Below are positions 16,692 to 25,115 of a stretch of DNA of 64,000 nucleotides, in pieces. The notes under the pieces were generated by a model that saw only the letters and a list, made by a program, of their open reading frames with translations, ran no database searches and had not been told where the DNA came from. This DNA comes from Nocardia panacis (GTDB lineage: Bacteria > Actinomycetota > Actinomycetes > Mycobacteriales > Mycobacteriaceae), in the NCBI RefSeq assembly GCF_003598715.1, contig NZ_QZFU01000029.1, forward strand, positions 62,001 to 126,000, written 5' to 3'. The position numbers and the translations under genes were made by a program. Position 1 is the first letter of the stretch. Each line of letters opens with the position of its first letter.

Positions 16692-19238
16692 CTACCCGCT
16701 GATCGCGTAGGGGCGGCGCACTTTTCGCGCACATTCCAGGATCTGGGCGATGGCCGAGCGCTGCAGGCCCACCTCGGCGGCGATACTTGTCGGGGTCCAG
16801 CACTGATCCGCGAGGGTGAGGATTTCGGCCAACTGCTCCACCGGCGTATCCGACAGCCTGCGCGCCACAATCGTGCGCGCCACCGCCCAGATCCCGGCAT
16901 CATCGCTTTCGGCTTCGATCATTGCCGCATCGGCGGCCAGTTCCTCGGGTGAGATCGATTCGACCGCAGCGCGGATCACCTCGGCGGCGTTCGGCGGTTC
17001 GCTGGGTGCGATGGGTGCGGGAGCCGGCTTGGGTGCCTGTGCCGTCGCCGGCTCGGCGGCGGCAGTTCTCCTTGTGCGCCTGCGTTTTTCGGTGCGGGCC
17101 GGAGCGTCGGCCGCCAGCAGGTCCAGTTGACCGGAATCGGAATCGGTCCCGGCTCCTATAGCAGGCTCCGAAGGCTCAGCGGCGGACGTCGAACTTCTGG
17201 CCGAACGCTTCTTTCGCGCCGTGGCGCGCGAATCCGCCACCGGCTCGGCGGCTTCGGGCGCGACCTCGGAACGCCGCCCGCCGCGATTCGGAGCACCGAT
17301 CGGGTGATCGGTATTCGGCGCAGGAGTACGGGAGCCGGCGGCGCTCGCCTCGGCGGCTTCGGCTGTCGCGTCGGAACTCTGCTCATCGCGAGGTATGGCC
17401 CAGCCTGCGGTAGCCGAGCCAGGGCGATCGCTATTCGACGCGGGTGCCAGGTTGCCGATGCCGGTGGTATGGCCAGCGTCCGGGGTGTCAGGGGTGCCGG
17501 GGGTTGAATTGGGCCGGGTGACATCGGGCCGGGGAATTGTTCGGTTCTCGGTGCTGCCCGCCGCATTTTCGCCCGGTGCCGGGCTGGGTCGATTTGTCGT
17601 CTTGTCGACGGTATTCGCCTCGAGCGCACCGTCTTTCGCGTTGGATGCGGCGACCGGGCGGGCTGGGGTTTTCCTGTCGACAGCGGCTGCCGATGTGCGT
17701 TCTGGAACTGCCGCGGATCCATCGGAGCCGTTGTGTGCCATACGTTCGCTTGCTGTGACCGCGCGCATTCGCTGCGGCAAAGCCGCTGCAGCGTCCCGGT
17801 CTGCAAACCGTTCGGCGATCCGCACTACCTGGTTGGCCGCGTCGAACGCGGACTTGGAGGTGGATTCCGCATCGGTTGACCCTGGAGTCTGCGATTCGGA
17901 CGGGCCGGGAAGGCCCTGGACGGTGGGATGCTCCGGGCGCGGCGCGTCGGGGATATGCGGTTCGGTGCGTTCGAGATGGGCGGCGCGATTCGCTGCTTGG
18001 TCTGCCCTCGGCATGTTGGCGGCTGTGAATGCTGAGGCCGGACGATGCGACTTACCCTGATCTGCGGTGTGTTTCGCGGGAAGCGGATCGACCGTGAGTG
18101 CCGGGTGTTGGCCGCCGAAGTGCAGGACGGTGCTGTCGTCGGTGGTGGGTGCTGCAGCGTGGCTGTGGTGTGCTCCGGACGCCATCTGTGGTGCGGCGTG
18201 GGGTGGTTCGGGGTGGGTGGTGCTTTGGGCGTGGTAGAGGAGGGTTTCGGTGTGGTCTATGCGGGCGGACGGCCAGTGGGTGAAGTTGTGGAGAGGAGTT
18301 TCGGGAAGGTATGGGGCGAGTTCGACCTGGGGGATGGGGAATTGGGGGTGGGTTTCGGCGGCGGGGAGTCCGCGCGGGTCGTCAGGGGTTTCGGTGTGGG
18401 GAATGGGGGCTCCGCGCTCAGTGGCGATGTGGTGGGGGCGGGGATCGGTGTCGGAAAGGTGATGGCCGACAGGTGATTCGGGAAGGCTCGCCCCGTCGAT
18501 GAGAAGGGCGTAGCGGGCGGAGACCCAGGCGTGCAACCAGATGACCACCCCGACCATGGTGGGGGCGATGGCGTATTCGGCGGCGCGGCCGAGTTCACCC
18601 GCCGCGAGATGTGGTCCGGCGTTGAGGGCGATGGTGGTGCCGAGGAGGGCGGCCTCGAAGAGGACGACCTTGCCTCGGTCGAGTTCGCGGCCCCAGCGGG
18701 CCGCGGTGGTGGCCGCGACCATGATGGTGATGATCGGGATGGAGATCATCGCTTCGATGCCGTAGCTGAGCCAGTAGAGCGGGTCGGCCAAATTGCCGCT
18801 GGGGACCAGATTGTGCTGGACATTGACTCCGGCCCAGATCATTCCGAGCACCACGACGGCGATGAGTGCCCGCGAGGACCATTCGGCCCGGCGATAGAGT
18901 TGGGCCAGGCGGGCGTCCTGGCTGGCGGCGCGGCGGCGGGCGGCGAGGGCGCGGCGGTGCCAGTGGGCGTCGGCCTCGGCGGCGCGCCGGAGACCGATCG
19001 CGCTGCGCCTGTCGCGTCGCTCGGTGGCCAGTTCCGCGCGGACGGCGCGCCGCCGCTGACCGCGCCGCTTGGCCCGAACCCACTGCGCGAGTTCGCGTTC
19101 GGCGGTGAGTTCGGCCTCCGACAGCACCTCGACCAGCGCCGCTTCATGTTGCAGCGGCAGCTTCCCCTTGGCGAGGGCGACCCGCCGCGCGAGTACGGCG
19201 ATCTCGTCGGAATCGTCGGGCGCGTGTCGGTCCACCAT
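16692..19238 (-). CDS. Large four-TM protein with disordered linker and C-terminal HTH; plasmid-spread type
   Basis: An 848-residue protein in three parts. Residues 1-110 are strongly basic and helical. Residues about 115-260 hold four TM segments (ALIAVVVLGMIWAGV, then SYGIEAMISIPIITIM, VVLFEAALLGTTIALNAG and APTMVGVVIWLHAW). A Pro/Ala/Thr-rich linker of roughly 500 residues leads to a C-terminal helical part with WTPTSIAAEVGLQRSAIAQILE, which reads as a helix-turn-helix. The layout recalls Spd/DUF2637-type proteins of actinomycete conjugative elements, but no other transfer gene is present. The ATG at 19238 is chosen. The gene lies behind a tandem repeat array. Confidence 0.55.
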   Translation of the reverse strand: MVDRHAPDDSDEIAVLARRVALAKGKLPLQHEAALVEVLSEAELTAERELAQWVRAKRRGQRRRAVRAELATERRDRRSAIGLRRAAEADAHWHRRALAARRRAASQDARLAQLYRRAEWSSRALIAVVVLGMIWAGVNVQHNLVPSGNLADPLYWLSYGIEAMISIPIITIMVAATTAARWGRELDRGKVVLFEAALLGTTIALNAGPHLAAGELGRAAEYAIAPTMVGVVIWLHAWVSARYALLIDGASLPESPVGHHLSDTDPRPHHIATERGAPIPHTETPDDPRGLPAAETHPQFPIPQVELAPYLPETPLHNFTHWPSARIDHTETLLYHAQSTTHPEPPHAAPQMASGAHHSHAAAPTTDDSTVLHFGGQHPALTVDPLPAKHTADQGKSHRPASAFTAANMPRADQAANRAAHLERTEPHIPDAPRPEHPTVQGLPGPSESQTPGSTDAESTSKSAFDAANQVVRIAERFADRDAAAALPQRMRAVTASERMAHNGSDGSAAVPERTSAAAVDRKTPARPVAASNAKDGALEANTVDKTTNRPSPAPGENAAGSTENRTIPRPDVTRPNSTPGTPDTPDAGHTTGIGNLAPASNSDRPGSATAGWAIPRDEQSSDATAEAAEASAAGSRTPAPNTDHPIGAPNRGGRRSEVAPEAAEPVADSRATARKKRSARSSTSAAEPSEPAIGAGTDSDSGQLDLLAADAPARTEKRRRTRRTAAAEPATAQAPKPAPAPIAPSEPPNAAEVIRAAVESISPEELAADAAMIEAESDDAGIWAVARTIVARRLSDTPVEQLAEILTLADQCWTPTSIAAEVGLQRSAIAQILECARKVRRPYAISG

Positions 19239-19262
19239 CGCGTGCCTTCCCTGGAGCAGGTG

Positions 19263-19525
19263 CCGGGATCGGATCCCACCGCGGTCGGATCCCACTTCAG
19301 TTGACTTCCACCGCAGTCGTATTCCACCGCAGTCGAGCTATCGCAGTTGAGGTGTCGCGGTCGACTCCAACCGCAGTCGGTACCAACCGCAGTCGGTACC
19401 AACCGCAGTCGACTCCAAACCGGAGCGACTCCAACCGCAGTCGACTCCCAACCGCAGCCGACTCAACCGCAGCCGACTCAACCGGAATCGACTCAACCGG
19501 AATCGACTCCAACCGAAGCGGAGCT
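19263..19525. repeat. Degenerate tandem repeat array, about 15-16 units of 15-16 bp
   Basis: The core unit is close to CGACTCCAACCGCAGT. Clear copies occur at about 19305-19340 and 19365-19450; later units drift to CAACCGGAATCGACT and are shorter (15 bp). The array fills most of the 387-base gap upstream of the four-TM gene and ends about 25 bases from its start. Open frames on both strands across it (repeating VESIPVES or TAADSTGIDS peptides) are a by-product of the period. It could be iteron-like, a regulator array or a neutral minisatellite. Confidence 0.8.
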
Positions 19526-19625
19526 ACCACATGACTCGAACATATGTGTGATCGAAGTGAGGTTAATCCGACGCCCGCCTTTGGTCAATGCGGACAGGCC
19601 GTCCGGCGCGGATTGGCGGTAGGTG

Positions 19626-21086
19626 TCACTCCGCCGATCGGCGCGTCGCCAAGCGAATGCCGCGCGCGATAACGACCGCCAGCCCGGTGATCGTCCCGAC
19701 GCCGAGCGAAATAACAAGCGCGGGCCACACATACATCACATGGATGAAGTTCCCGGCGCGCCCGGCGAAGACGTATCCCGCCAATTGCGGCAGCAGCGCC
19801 AGAATCGCCGCGGGTGCGAGATAGGGGACGAACCGAGCGATAGTGCGCCAGGTGTGCTCACCTTTTCGTCGTTGCGCCCAGCGTCGCGACCGAACAATGG
19901 CGAATCCCCCCGCCGCTACGCCGCCGAGGCTCAGCGCCGCAAGCACCCAGTCCGCGTACACCCCGCCCGGATATCGCACGGTGGGTTCGTGACCTTGTGC
20001 GAGTGCCACCAATCCGTTGGCCAGGACCGACACATCCCCTTCGACGGCGAGTCCGGTATCGGCGAGAATCGCTATCCCGTAACCGGATTCGGGGAGCAGG
20101 ATCTGCTCGGCGGTGTAGGTGAACCAGTCGCCAGTGTGGTAGATCCGCACCGCATCGTCGGATTTCCCCTGCCACCAACCCATTCCGTAGTCTTCGCGTT
20201 CGGAGGGCTTGTGGGTCAGCTCGATCGAGGTGGGGGAGAGCACGCTCGTGCCATTTTGTGCTGTGCCGCCATTGTTTTGGGCGATGAGCCATTGCGCGAT
20301 GTCGGCGGCGGTGGTGATCATGCCGTGGCTGCCGCCGACGAACCAGTCCGGCTCCGGTTCCGCGACGGGTAGTCCGAATACTCGAATGTAACCGTGCGCA
20401 ACATCTTTCGCGTCGGCAGCGGTATTCACCGTATCGGTGTCGCGCATCCCGAGCGGTGTCAGTACCCGTTCACGCAGATACTGCGCATAGGGAATTCCGG
20501 AGACGACCTCGATAATGCGTGCTGCCACTTGATAATTCGGATTGTGATAGTGGAATCGGGTGCCGGGATCGTCGGCAAGGCGGGCCTCGCCGAGCCGTTC
20601 GACGGCGCCGGTGAGATCGTGTGCCTGCGGCATGCGCAGGTCGGGGTAGGCGGTGTCGGCCATACCGGAGGTCTGATTCAGCAGTTGACGTACGGTAATG
20701 CGCTCGCCGCGCGAATCGGCGGTGTGGAATTCGGGCAGGTAGCGCCGCACCGGGGCGTCCAACTCCACCCGTCCGGCCTCGACGAGTTGCAGGAGGCCGA
20801 GTGCGGTGAAGGATTTGCTCAGCGAGGCGATGGGCATCCGGGTGTGCGCGGTGAGGGCGGCTCCGCTGGAGTCGTGCCCGTATCCGGCGGTGTGCACCAC
20901 TTCGCGTCCCTTGGTGATGGCGACGGTGACGCCGGGAAGTCCGGTGTGCGCGCGGTAGTCCTCGATGAATCGGTCCACCGCTGCCGGATCGAGGCCGCGC
21001 GGGTCGGTTCCGGCCGCGGCGACGCCCGGCACGGTCAGCCCGAGCAGTGACAATACGACCAGGCAGGCCCTGATTCCCACACGCAC
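19626..21086 (-). CDS. Class C beta-lactamase-family serine hydrolase with C-terminal TM helices
   Basis: A 486-residue exported enzyme. It has a signal peptide (to about residue 25), then the penicillin-binding/beta-lactamase fold with S-L-S-K (about residue 89), Y-H-N (about residue 180) and Y-H-T-G-D (about residue 315). The last ~120 residues form three or four TM helices, the usual layout of PBP4*/EstB-like membrane-bound serine hydrolases. GTG start at 21086. It lies 31 bases after the CPBP gene in the same direction. Substrate unknown; peptidoglycan or D-amino-acid peptides are possible. Confidence 0.87.
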   Translation of the reverse strand: MRVGIRACLVVLSLLGLTVPGVAAAGTDPRGLDPAAVDRFIEDYRAHTGLPGVTVAITKGREVVHTAGYGHDSSGAALTAHTRMPIASLSKSFTALGLLQLVEAGRVELDAPVRRYLPEFHTADSRGERITVRQLLNQTSGMADTAYPDLRMPQAHDLTGAVERLGEARLADDPGTRFHYHNPNYQVAARIIEVVSGIPYAQYLRERVLTPLGMRDTDTVNTAADAKDVAHGYIRVFGLPVAEPEPDWFVGGSHGMITTAADIAQWLIAQNNGGTAQNGTSVLSPTSIELTHKPSEREDYGMGWWQGKSDDAVRIYHTGDWFTYTAEQILLPESGYGIAILADTGLAVEGDVSVLANGLVALAQGHEPTVRYPGGVYADWVLAALSLGGVAAGGFAIVRSRRWAQRRKGEHTWRTIARFVPYLAPAAILALLPQLAGYVFAGRAGNFIHVMYVWPALVISLGVGTITGLAVVIARGIRLATRRSAE

Positions 21087-21117
21087 CCGACCCAGTGTTC
21101 CCGATGATCGCGCGGGG

Positions 21118-21852
21118 TCAGGAAAATGTGGTGTGCCACACGATGGCCGCCGCCAGTGCCCCGGCCCCGTTCACGGACCAGTGCAGCGCGATGGGCGCGA
21201 GCAGGCTCCCGCTGCGCCTGCGCAACCAGGTGAAGACCGCGCCTGCGAGCGCGGTGGCCGCCACGGCCAGCGCGATACCGGCGACCTGTCCGAGCACTCC
21301 GCCGCCGAGGAATCCGCTGAGTCCGCGATTGGAGCTGGTCAGCCCGAGCGATGACGCGATATGCCAGAGCCCGAACAGCAGCGATCCGGCCGCGAAGACG
21401 CCGCGCGCCCCGTATACCCGGTCGAGGGTGCCGTGCAGGACGCCGCGGAAGGCCAGTTCCTCCGGGATGGCGGTCTGCAAGGGGATGACGATCATCGAGG
21501 CGATGAGCGCGCCGGAGATGGTGGCATAGCGATCGGCCAGGAAGAATGGGCGGGTGAGCGGGAGTGCCGCGCCGATGGCCACGACCGCGAGGACGACTCC
21601 CACGGCCGCCAGCGCGTAGAGCGTGCCGCGCCGCCAGTGTCGGGGTGAGAGTCCGAGTTCGGCCCAGCCGAGTCCGCGCCTGCGCACCAGCGCCAGCAGC
21701 ACCGCGGCCGCCACCGGCACGGTGACGATACCGGCCCACGGGGTGGTGAAGTGGGCGATCAGATTGGTGCCCGCCAGCACGACGACGACCACCGCGACAT
21801 CGATATAGGCGTGCACCCGGTGGCGCGGAGCGGGCTGGGCGTTGTCGAGCAC
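21118..21852 (-). CDS. CPBP-family (Abi) intramembrane glutamic metalloprotease
   Basis: A 244-residue protein with 7-8 TM helices. The CPBP motifs are visible: P-E-E-L-A-F-R-G (about residue 130), F-G-L-W-H (about residue 165) and the last H-W-S-V-N. The family includes Rce1-like prenyl proteases and bacteriocin-immunity proteins. GTG start at 21852. It sits between a pseudouridine synthase and a serine hydrolase on the same strand; the three genes may be one operon. Confidence 0.85.
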   Translation of the reverse strand: MLDNAQPAPRHRVHAYIDVAVVVVVLAGTNLIAHFTTPWAGIVTVPVAAAVLLALVRRRGLGWAELGLSPRHWRRGTLYALAAVGVVLAVVAIGAALPLTRPFFLADRYATISGALIASMIVIPLQTAIPEELAFRGVLHGTLDRVYGARGVFAAGSLLFGLWHIASSLGLTSSNRGLSGFLGGGVLGQVAGIALAVAATALAGAVFTWLRRRSGSLLAPIALHWSVNGAGALAAAIVWHTTFS

Positions 21853-21910
21853 CCGGCCCAGTGTACGGACGGTGGTGGCGGGATTCGGTGGCGTGCGTGA
21901 GCCGGGAGGT

Positions 21911-22873
21911 CTATCCCGAGTCGGAGGAAGATTCGGTCCCGTTGACCCAACCTTCGTAGTCGGACCACGCCCGCAAGGTGCGGGTGGTTTCGAAACGACG
22001 CGGTTCGTGCGTCACCGGATCGGTGAATTCGAGTGTGGTGGCGAGTAGTTGGAGTGGCCGGGTGTAGTCGTCGACCGGTTTGTCGGTCAGCTCCGGATAG
22101 AAGTCGTCGCCGAGGATCGGGATGCCGAGGCTGTTCATATGCAGTCGGAGTTGGTGGGTGCGTCCGGTGTGCGGTCGTAGTCGGTAGCGTCCGCGTCCGT
22201 CGCGGTGTTCGAGCAGGTCGACCTCGGTTTCGGCATTGGGTTCGCCGGGCACCTCCTGTGCGGCGAGCACATGCTTCTCCTTGATGATCCGGCTGCGCAG
22301 GGTGCGTGGTAGTCCCAGCGCGGGATCGAATGGGGCGATGGCCTGGTATTCCTTGTGCACGCGGCGGCGCTGGAACATGGTCTGATAGGCCCCGCGTCGC
22401 GCGGGATCGATTACGAACAGCAGCAGCCCTGCGGTGGCCCGATCCAGTCGGTGGGCGGGGATCAGGTCGGGTAGGTCGAGGTCGCGGCGCAACCGCACCA
22501 GCGCCGTCTCCAGGATGTGCGCTCCGCGCGGGATGGTCGCCAGGAAGTGGGGTTTGTCCACCACGAGCAGGGTTTCGTCGCGGTGGACGACGACGAGGTC
22601 GAAGGGCACCGGCTTTTCCTGCGGCAGGTCGCGATGGAACCAGACCGCCCCGCCGGGCACATACGGCGCGTCGGGTGCGATGGGTCCGTCCAGATCGACG
22701 ATGCCGCCGCCCGCCAGCAGTTCATCGATGCGACCCGGCGCCACGCGCGGCAGCCGCTGCACCAGGTGGTCGCGAATGGTGGACCAGGTCCCGTCCTCCG
22801 GTAGCCGGAGTCGGGCCGGATCCAATCCGTGCCGCTTCGGCAGCGGCGGCTTCTGCCTACGTCTCATCGCCAT
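21911..22873 (-). CDS. RluA-family 23S/tRNA pseudouridine synthase
   Basis: A 320-residue enzyme that isomerises uridine in RNA. The catalytic motif H-R-L-D-R-A-T-A-G-L-L-L is intact (about residues 142-153, Asp nucleophile), as is GRTHQLRLHMNSLGIPILGD near the C-terminus. The N-terminal part (DHLVQRLPRVAPGRIDELLAGGGI) is an S4-like region. The start (ATG 22873 or 22867) overlaps the 3' end of the truncated Lrp gene by about 17 bases. The exact target uridine is unknown. Confidence 0.88.
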   Translation of the reverse strand: MAMRRRQKPPLPKRHGLDPARLRLPEDGTWSTIRDHLVQRLPRVAPGRIDELLAGGGIVDLDGPIAPDAPYVPGGAVWFHRDLPQEKPVPFDLVVVHRDETLLVVDKPHFLATIPRGAHILETALVRLRRDLDLPDLIPAHRLDRATAGLLLFVIDPARRGAYQTMFQRRRVHKEYQAIAPFDPALGLPRTLRSRIIKEKHVLAAQEVPGEPNAETEVDLLEHRDGRGRYRLRPHTGRTHQLRLHMNSLGIPILGDDFYPELTDKPVDDYTRPLQLLATTLEFTDPVTHEPRRFETTRTLRAWSDYEGWVNGTESSSDSG

Positions 22874-23150
22874 CGACCTTAGATCCTGTCGGAACGGCCC
22901 ACGGATCAGGAGGGACGATGCCGACGGAGCGACCCTCCGCGTCGACCAATCGGCCGTAGATTTTCACCTGGCGCAGCACCAAGCGCCGCTCGGTCACCGT
23001 GACCGTCGGGAAGTTCGCGGCGATTCGGATCAGCACCTCCTCCAGATGTTCGAAGGAGTGCAGGTTGACAATGAGCACCAGATTCGCCGAACCCGCCACC
23101 GCCGCGCACATCAGTGGGCCGAGGGGTGTGCGGAGGCGCTCGGCCTGCGC
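22857..23150 (-). pseudogene. Lrp/AsnC-type regulator, 3' remnant only
   Basis: Only the C-terminal ligand-binding half remains. The frame reads AERLRTPLGPLMCAAVAGSANL, then FEHLEEVLIRI and VTERRLVLRQVKIYGRL, a typical RAM-domain pattern. The N-terminal winged HTH and the first RAM strand are missing, and the frame dissolves near 23140-23180, where the remnant of a divergent M81 gene begins. An ATG at 23111 leaves 84 codons with no DNA-binding part, so a functional regulator is unlikely. Confidence 0.7.
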
Positions 23151-23159
23151 CGTTGAGCA

Positions 23160-23886
23160 CGCCGAGTCGCCACACCATTCCGCCGAACAAGTGGGTGCGG
23201 GTGCCGGATCTGCACGCGAATATCACCGAACGCATGCTCGCCGCGGTGGGTCTGCGCACCTATCCGCATGTCGATATGGCCGAGATCGGTGCGAAGGCAG
23301 CGGATCTGCTGCTGCGGGTCGTCGCGGGCGAACGACTGCATGTGCGCTACAAGCGGATTCCCTTTCTCATTCCGATCAACAGCGGCTGCACCACATCGAA
23401 CCCGCCGGGCTGGTGTATCGGGAACTCGGCGAATTGGAACGCGGGGGAGTGTGTCTGTCTTTCGCGGCGGGCTTCCCCGCGACCGATTTTCCCGAATGCG
23501 GCCCGGTGGTCTGGGGTTTCGGCGAGGATGCGGCTGTGGTCGAAGAGGCGGTGGCCGCGCTGCACGCGAATATCGTTCGACGCGAGCCGGATTGGCGGAT
23601 CGAGGTGCTCGCACCCGATACGGCGGTAGCCGCGGCCGGTGCATTGGCTTCGGGCGTGACGCTTCCGGTGGTCATCGCCGATACCCAGGACAACCCCGGT
23701 GCGGGCGGTGATGCCCGAACCACCGGGATGCTTCGCGCGCTGCTGGCGGCGGGGGAGTCGGGGGCGCTGGCCGCCATCTGGGACCCGGTGGCGGCCGATC
23801 CCGCCGACCTGCCGTGGCGGCGGCTACCGCCACATATTCGCACCAGCCCGAATGCCACCGTTGTCGAATTGGAGGAGTTGTCGTGA
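23160..23886 (+). pseudogene. M81 (MlrC-like) metallopeptidase, 5'-truncated and frameshifted
   Basis: The N-terminal domain is picked up at DLHANITERMLAAV then YPHVDMAEIGAKA (about 23200-23300), which in the family lies more than 100 residues from the start. The frame runs to PINSGCTT and then must change near 23390-23395: the next frame continues with EPAGLVYRELGELERGG and PATDFPECGPVVW. A one-base deletion explains it. The MlrC C-terminal domain starts (VIADTQDNPGAGGDA) but stops after about 55 residues, far short of normal. The last codon overlaps the GTG of the amidohydrolase. Confidence 0.72.
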
Positions 23887-25115
23887 CCGATGAACAAACC
23901 AGCACTCTGATCACCAATGCCAGGGTGCTCGACGTGCCGCGCGGCGAATACCTCGATGGTGCGCGCATTCTCGTGGTCGGCGACACGATCGCCGAGGTGG
24001 GACCCGAGGTGCGGGCGCTGTCGGAGAGCGCGATCCTCGACGTCGAGGGTCGCACCGTACTGCCCGGCCTCATCGACGGCCATGTGCATGCCACCGCCTG
24101 CACCGCTGATCTACCCGCGCAGGCGCAATGGTCACCGACCTATGTCGCCGCGCGCTCCGCGCGGATCCTGCGCGAGATGCTGGGGCGCGGCTTCACCACA
24201 GTGCGCGATATGGCCGGCGCGGAATACGGATTGGCCGATGCCGTCGACGAGGGGTACTTCCCCGGTCCGCGAGTGTTGTTCGGCGGCAAGGCTCTTTCGC
24301 AGACCGGCGGGCACGGTGATATGCGCCATCGCGGCCAACTCGTCGCCGATACCCATCCGCACTGTCCCGACGCCGGAGTAGTGGTCGACGGCGTGGACCA
24401 GATGCGCCGCGCCTGTCGCGAAATCCTGCGCACCGGAGCGCATCACCTCAAACTCATGCTGTCCGGCGGGGTCGCCTCGCCGACCGACCGCGTGGATTCC
24501 ACCCAGTTGTCACTGGACGAGATCCGAGCGGCGGTCGAGGAGGCGGAGGCCGCCAACCGATACGTCGCCGGACACGCCTACACCGCCCGCGCCATCAACC
24601 GCGGGCTCGAATGCGGTGTGCGCACCATCGAACACGGCAACCTGCTCGACGAGACGAGTATCGAATTGTTCAAGCGGCACAGCGCTTTCTATGTGCCGAC
24701 CCTGGTGACCTATCGCATGCTGGCCGACGAGGGTCTGGCCTACGATCTGCCCGCCGACAACCATCGCAAGGTCGCCGATGTGCTCGATCACGGACTGCGC
24801 GCGCTGGAACTGGCGCATCGCGCGGGCGTCGATATCGTCCTCGGCACCGATCTACTCGGCGGTATGCACCGGCATCAGGCCCTGGAGTTCGCCATTCGCG
24901 CCGAAGTGCAGCCTGCCATCGATATCATCCGCTCCGCCACCACGGTGGCGGCGCGAATGGTGGAGTTGGAGGGCCGGATCGGCGTGGTCGCGCCCGGCGC
25001 GTACGCGGATCTTCTTGTCGTGGACGGTGATCCGCTCGCGGACGTCACCGTGCTGGCCCATCCCGAAAGGTACCTGAAGATGGTGTTGAAGGCAGGTGTG
25101 CGCTACTTCCAGTAG
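23883..25115 (+). CDS. Metal-dependent amidohydrolase (imidazolonepropionase/prolidase-like)
   Basis: A 410-residue TIM-barrel enzyme. It starts at GTG 23883, overlapping the stop of the M81 remnant (GTGA). Metal ligands are visible: G-L-I-D-G-H-V-H (His 67 and 69), a candidate bridging Lys in HHLKLML, His in AGHAYTARAI and IEHGNLLDE, and Asp in VLGTDLLGG. The last strand GAYADLLVVDGDPL is typical. Relatives hydrolyse amide bonds of N-acyl or prolyl peptides. Its neighbour, a dead M81 peptidase, suggests a former peptide/amide catabolic unit. It converges on and overlaps the next gene by 13 bases. Confidence 0.88.
   Translation: MTDEQTSTLITNARVLDVPRGEYLDGARILVVGDTIAEVGPEVRALSESAILDVEGRTVLPGLIDGHVHATACTADLPAQAQWSPTYVAARSARILREMLGRGFTTVRDMAGAEYGLADAVDEGYFPGPRVLFGGKALSQTGGHGDMRHRGQLVADTHPHCPDAGVVVDGVDQMRRACREILRTGAHHLKLMLSGGVASPTDRVDSTQLSLDEIRAAVEEAEAANRYVAGHAYTARAINRGLECGVRTIEHGNLLDETSIELFKRHSAFYVPTLVTYRMLADEGLAYDLPADNHRKVADVLDHGLRALELAHRAGVDIVLGTDLLGGMHRHQALEFAIRAEVQPAIDIIRSATTVAARMVELEGRIGVVAPGAYADLLVVDGDPLADVTVLAHPERYLKMVLKAGVRYFQ

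Noticed and set aside
19239..19530. CRISPR array
   Set aside because: Units are 15-16 bp, contiguous, with no spacers, and no cas genes are present.
19297..19534. Repeat-peptide frames on both strands across the tandem array
   Set aside because: Repeats with a period of 15 keep frames open on both strands by chance; no ribosome-binding site or conserved start was seen.
23111..23259. Intact short regulator read from the ATG at 23111
   Set aside because: It has only the C-terminal half of the Lrp fold, and homology clearly continues upstream of that ATG before being lost at the junction with the M81 remnant.
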